DNA of 50,156 nt from an uncultured cyanobacterium (lineage in GTDB: Bacteria; Cyanobacteriota; Cyanobacteriia; CACIAM-69d), in NCBI GenBank assembly GCA_937883785.1, contig CALGDE010000023.1, positions 1 through 50,156 on the forward strand, written 5' to 3'. Position 1 is the first letter of the stretch. Each line of letters begins with the position of its first letter. The notes beneath the pieces are model-generated. The model had not been told where the DNA came from and did not search any database. It saw only the letters and a list, made by a program, of their open reading frames with translations. The translations under genes and the position numbers were made by a program. Positions 50,104 through 50,156 of the stretch are shown one piece after another.

Positions 50104-50139
50104 AAAGAGGGAGCCCGAAATAAATCGGACTCCCTCTTT
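50104..50139 (+). terminator. terminator hairpin after mutY
   Basis: AAAGAGGGAGCCCGA (50104-50118) pairs with TCGGACTCCCTCTTT (50125-50139) with one C-A mismatch. The 15-bp stem closes with a 6-base loop and ends CTCTTT, 51 bases past the mutY stop. Confidence 0.8.
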
Positions 50140-50156
50140 CAAATTCAGCTCAACTA

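Overview
The window is chromosomal DNA from a cyanobacterium. The HIP1-type octamer GCGATCGC occurs all through it, inside genes as well as between them. It carries NdhF1, a CpcS/CpeS-family phycobilin lyase, an RbcR-type regulator, lumenal pentapeptide and cyclophilin proteins, and the cyanobacterial families DUF760 and DUF2949. I see no heterocyst genes and cannot name the genus.

Layout. 1-0.7 kb: an IS630-type transposase fragment inserted into an IS1-like transposase. 0.8-6.3 kb (all minus): a TrpD2-like protein, a type II NADH dehydrogenase, a phycobilin lyase, a HEAT-repeat (NblB-like) protein, an RluE-type pseudouridine synthase and tRNA-Ser(UGA). 6.6-10 kb: a large exported protein joining a two-partner-secretion (FHA) domain to a caspase-like CHAT domain. 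10.4-17.1 kb: ScpB, a protein phosphatase, a heptosyltransferase/heptose-phosphatase pair with overlapping ends, a creatininase-family hydrolase and a beta-CASP metallo-hydrolase. 17.2-23.7 kb: a photosynthesis-related block of a tiny membrane protein, RbcR, NnrU/Z-ISO, an atypical thioredoxin, NdhF1 and CobH. 24.2-31.3 kb: housekeeping genes (holin-like membrane protein, lumenal pentapeptide protein, PurK, NUC1 lipoprotein nuclease, AccB, EF-P, TLP40/CYP38-type cyclophilin, HisIE). 31.5-43.7 kb: an RTX adhesin-like protein, two sensor kinases in tandem, RecG and a third hybrid kinase with a dead receiver. 44.3-50.1 kb: a GT2-TPR protein overlapping proline iminopeptidase, 2-Cys peroxiredoxin, DUF2949, DUF760 and MutY.

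The most notable features are: (i) the exported TPS-linker-CHAT fusion; (ii) two related MITE-like elements at 11.1 and 31.4 kb, one with a possible 4-bp CTAG target duplication; (iii) many 11-22-bp tandem duplications, four of which contain the stop codon of a gene; (iv) a beta-CASP enzyme lacking one metal-ligand histidine and a kinase receiver lacking its phospho-acceptor Asp. I found no CRISPR array, prophage or large gene cluster of an obviously new kind. The novelty here is at the level of single proteins and repeats.
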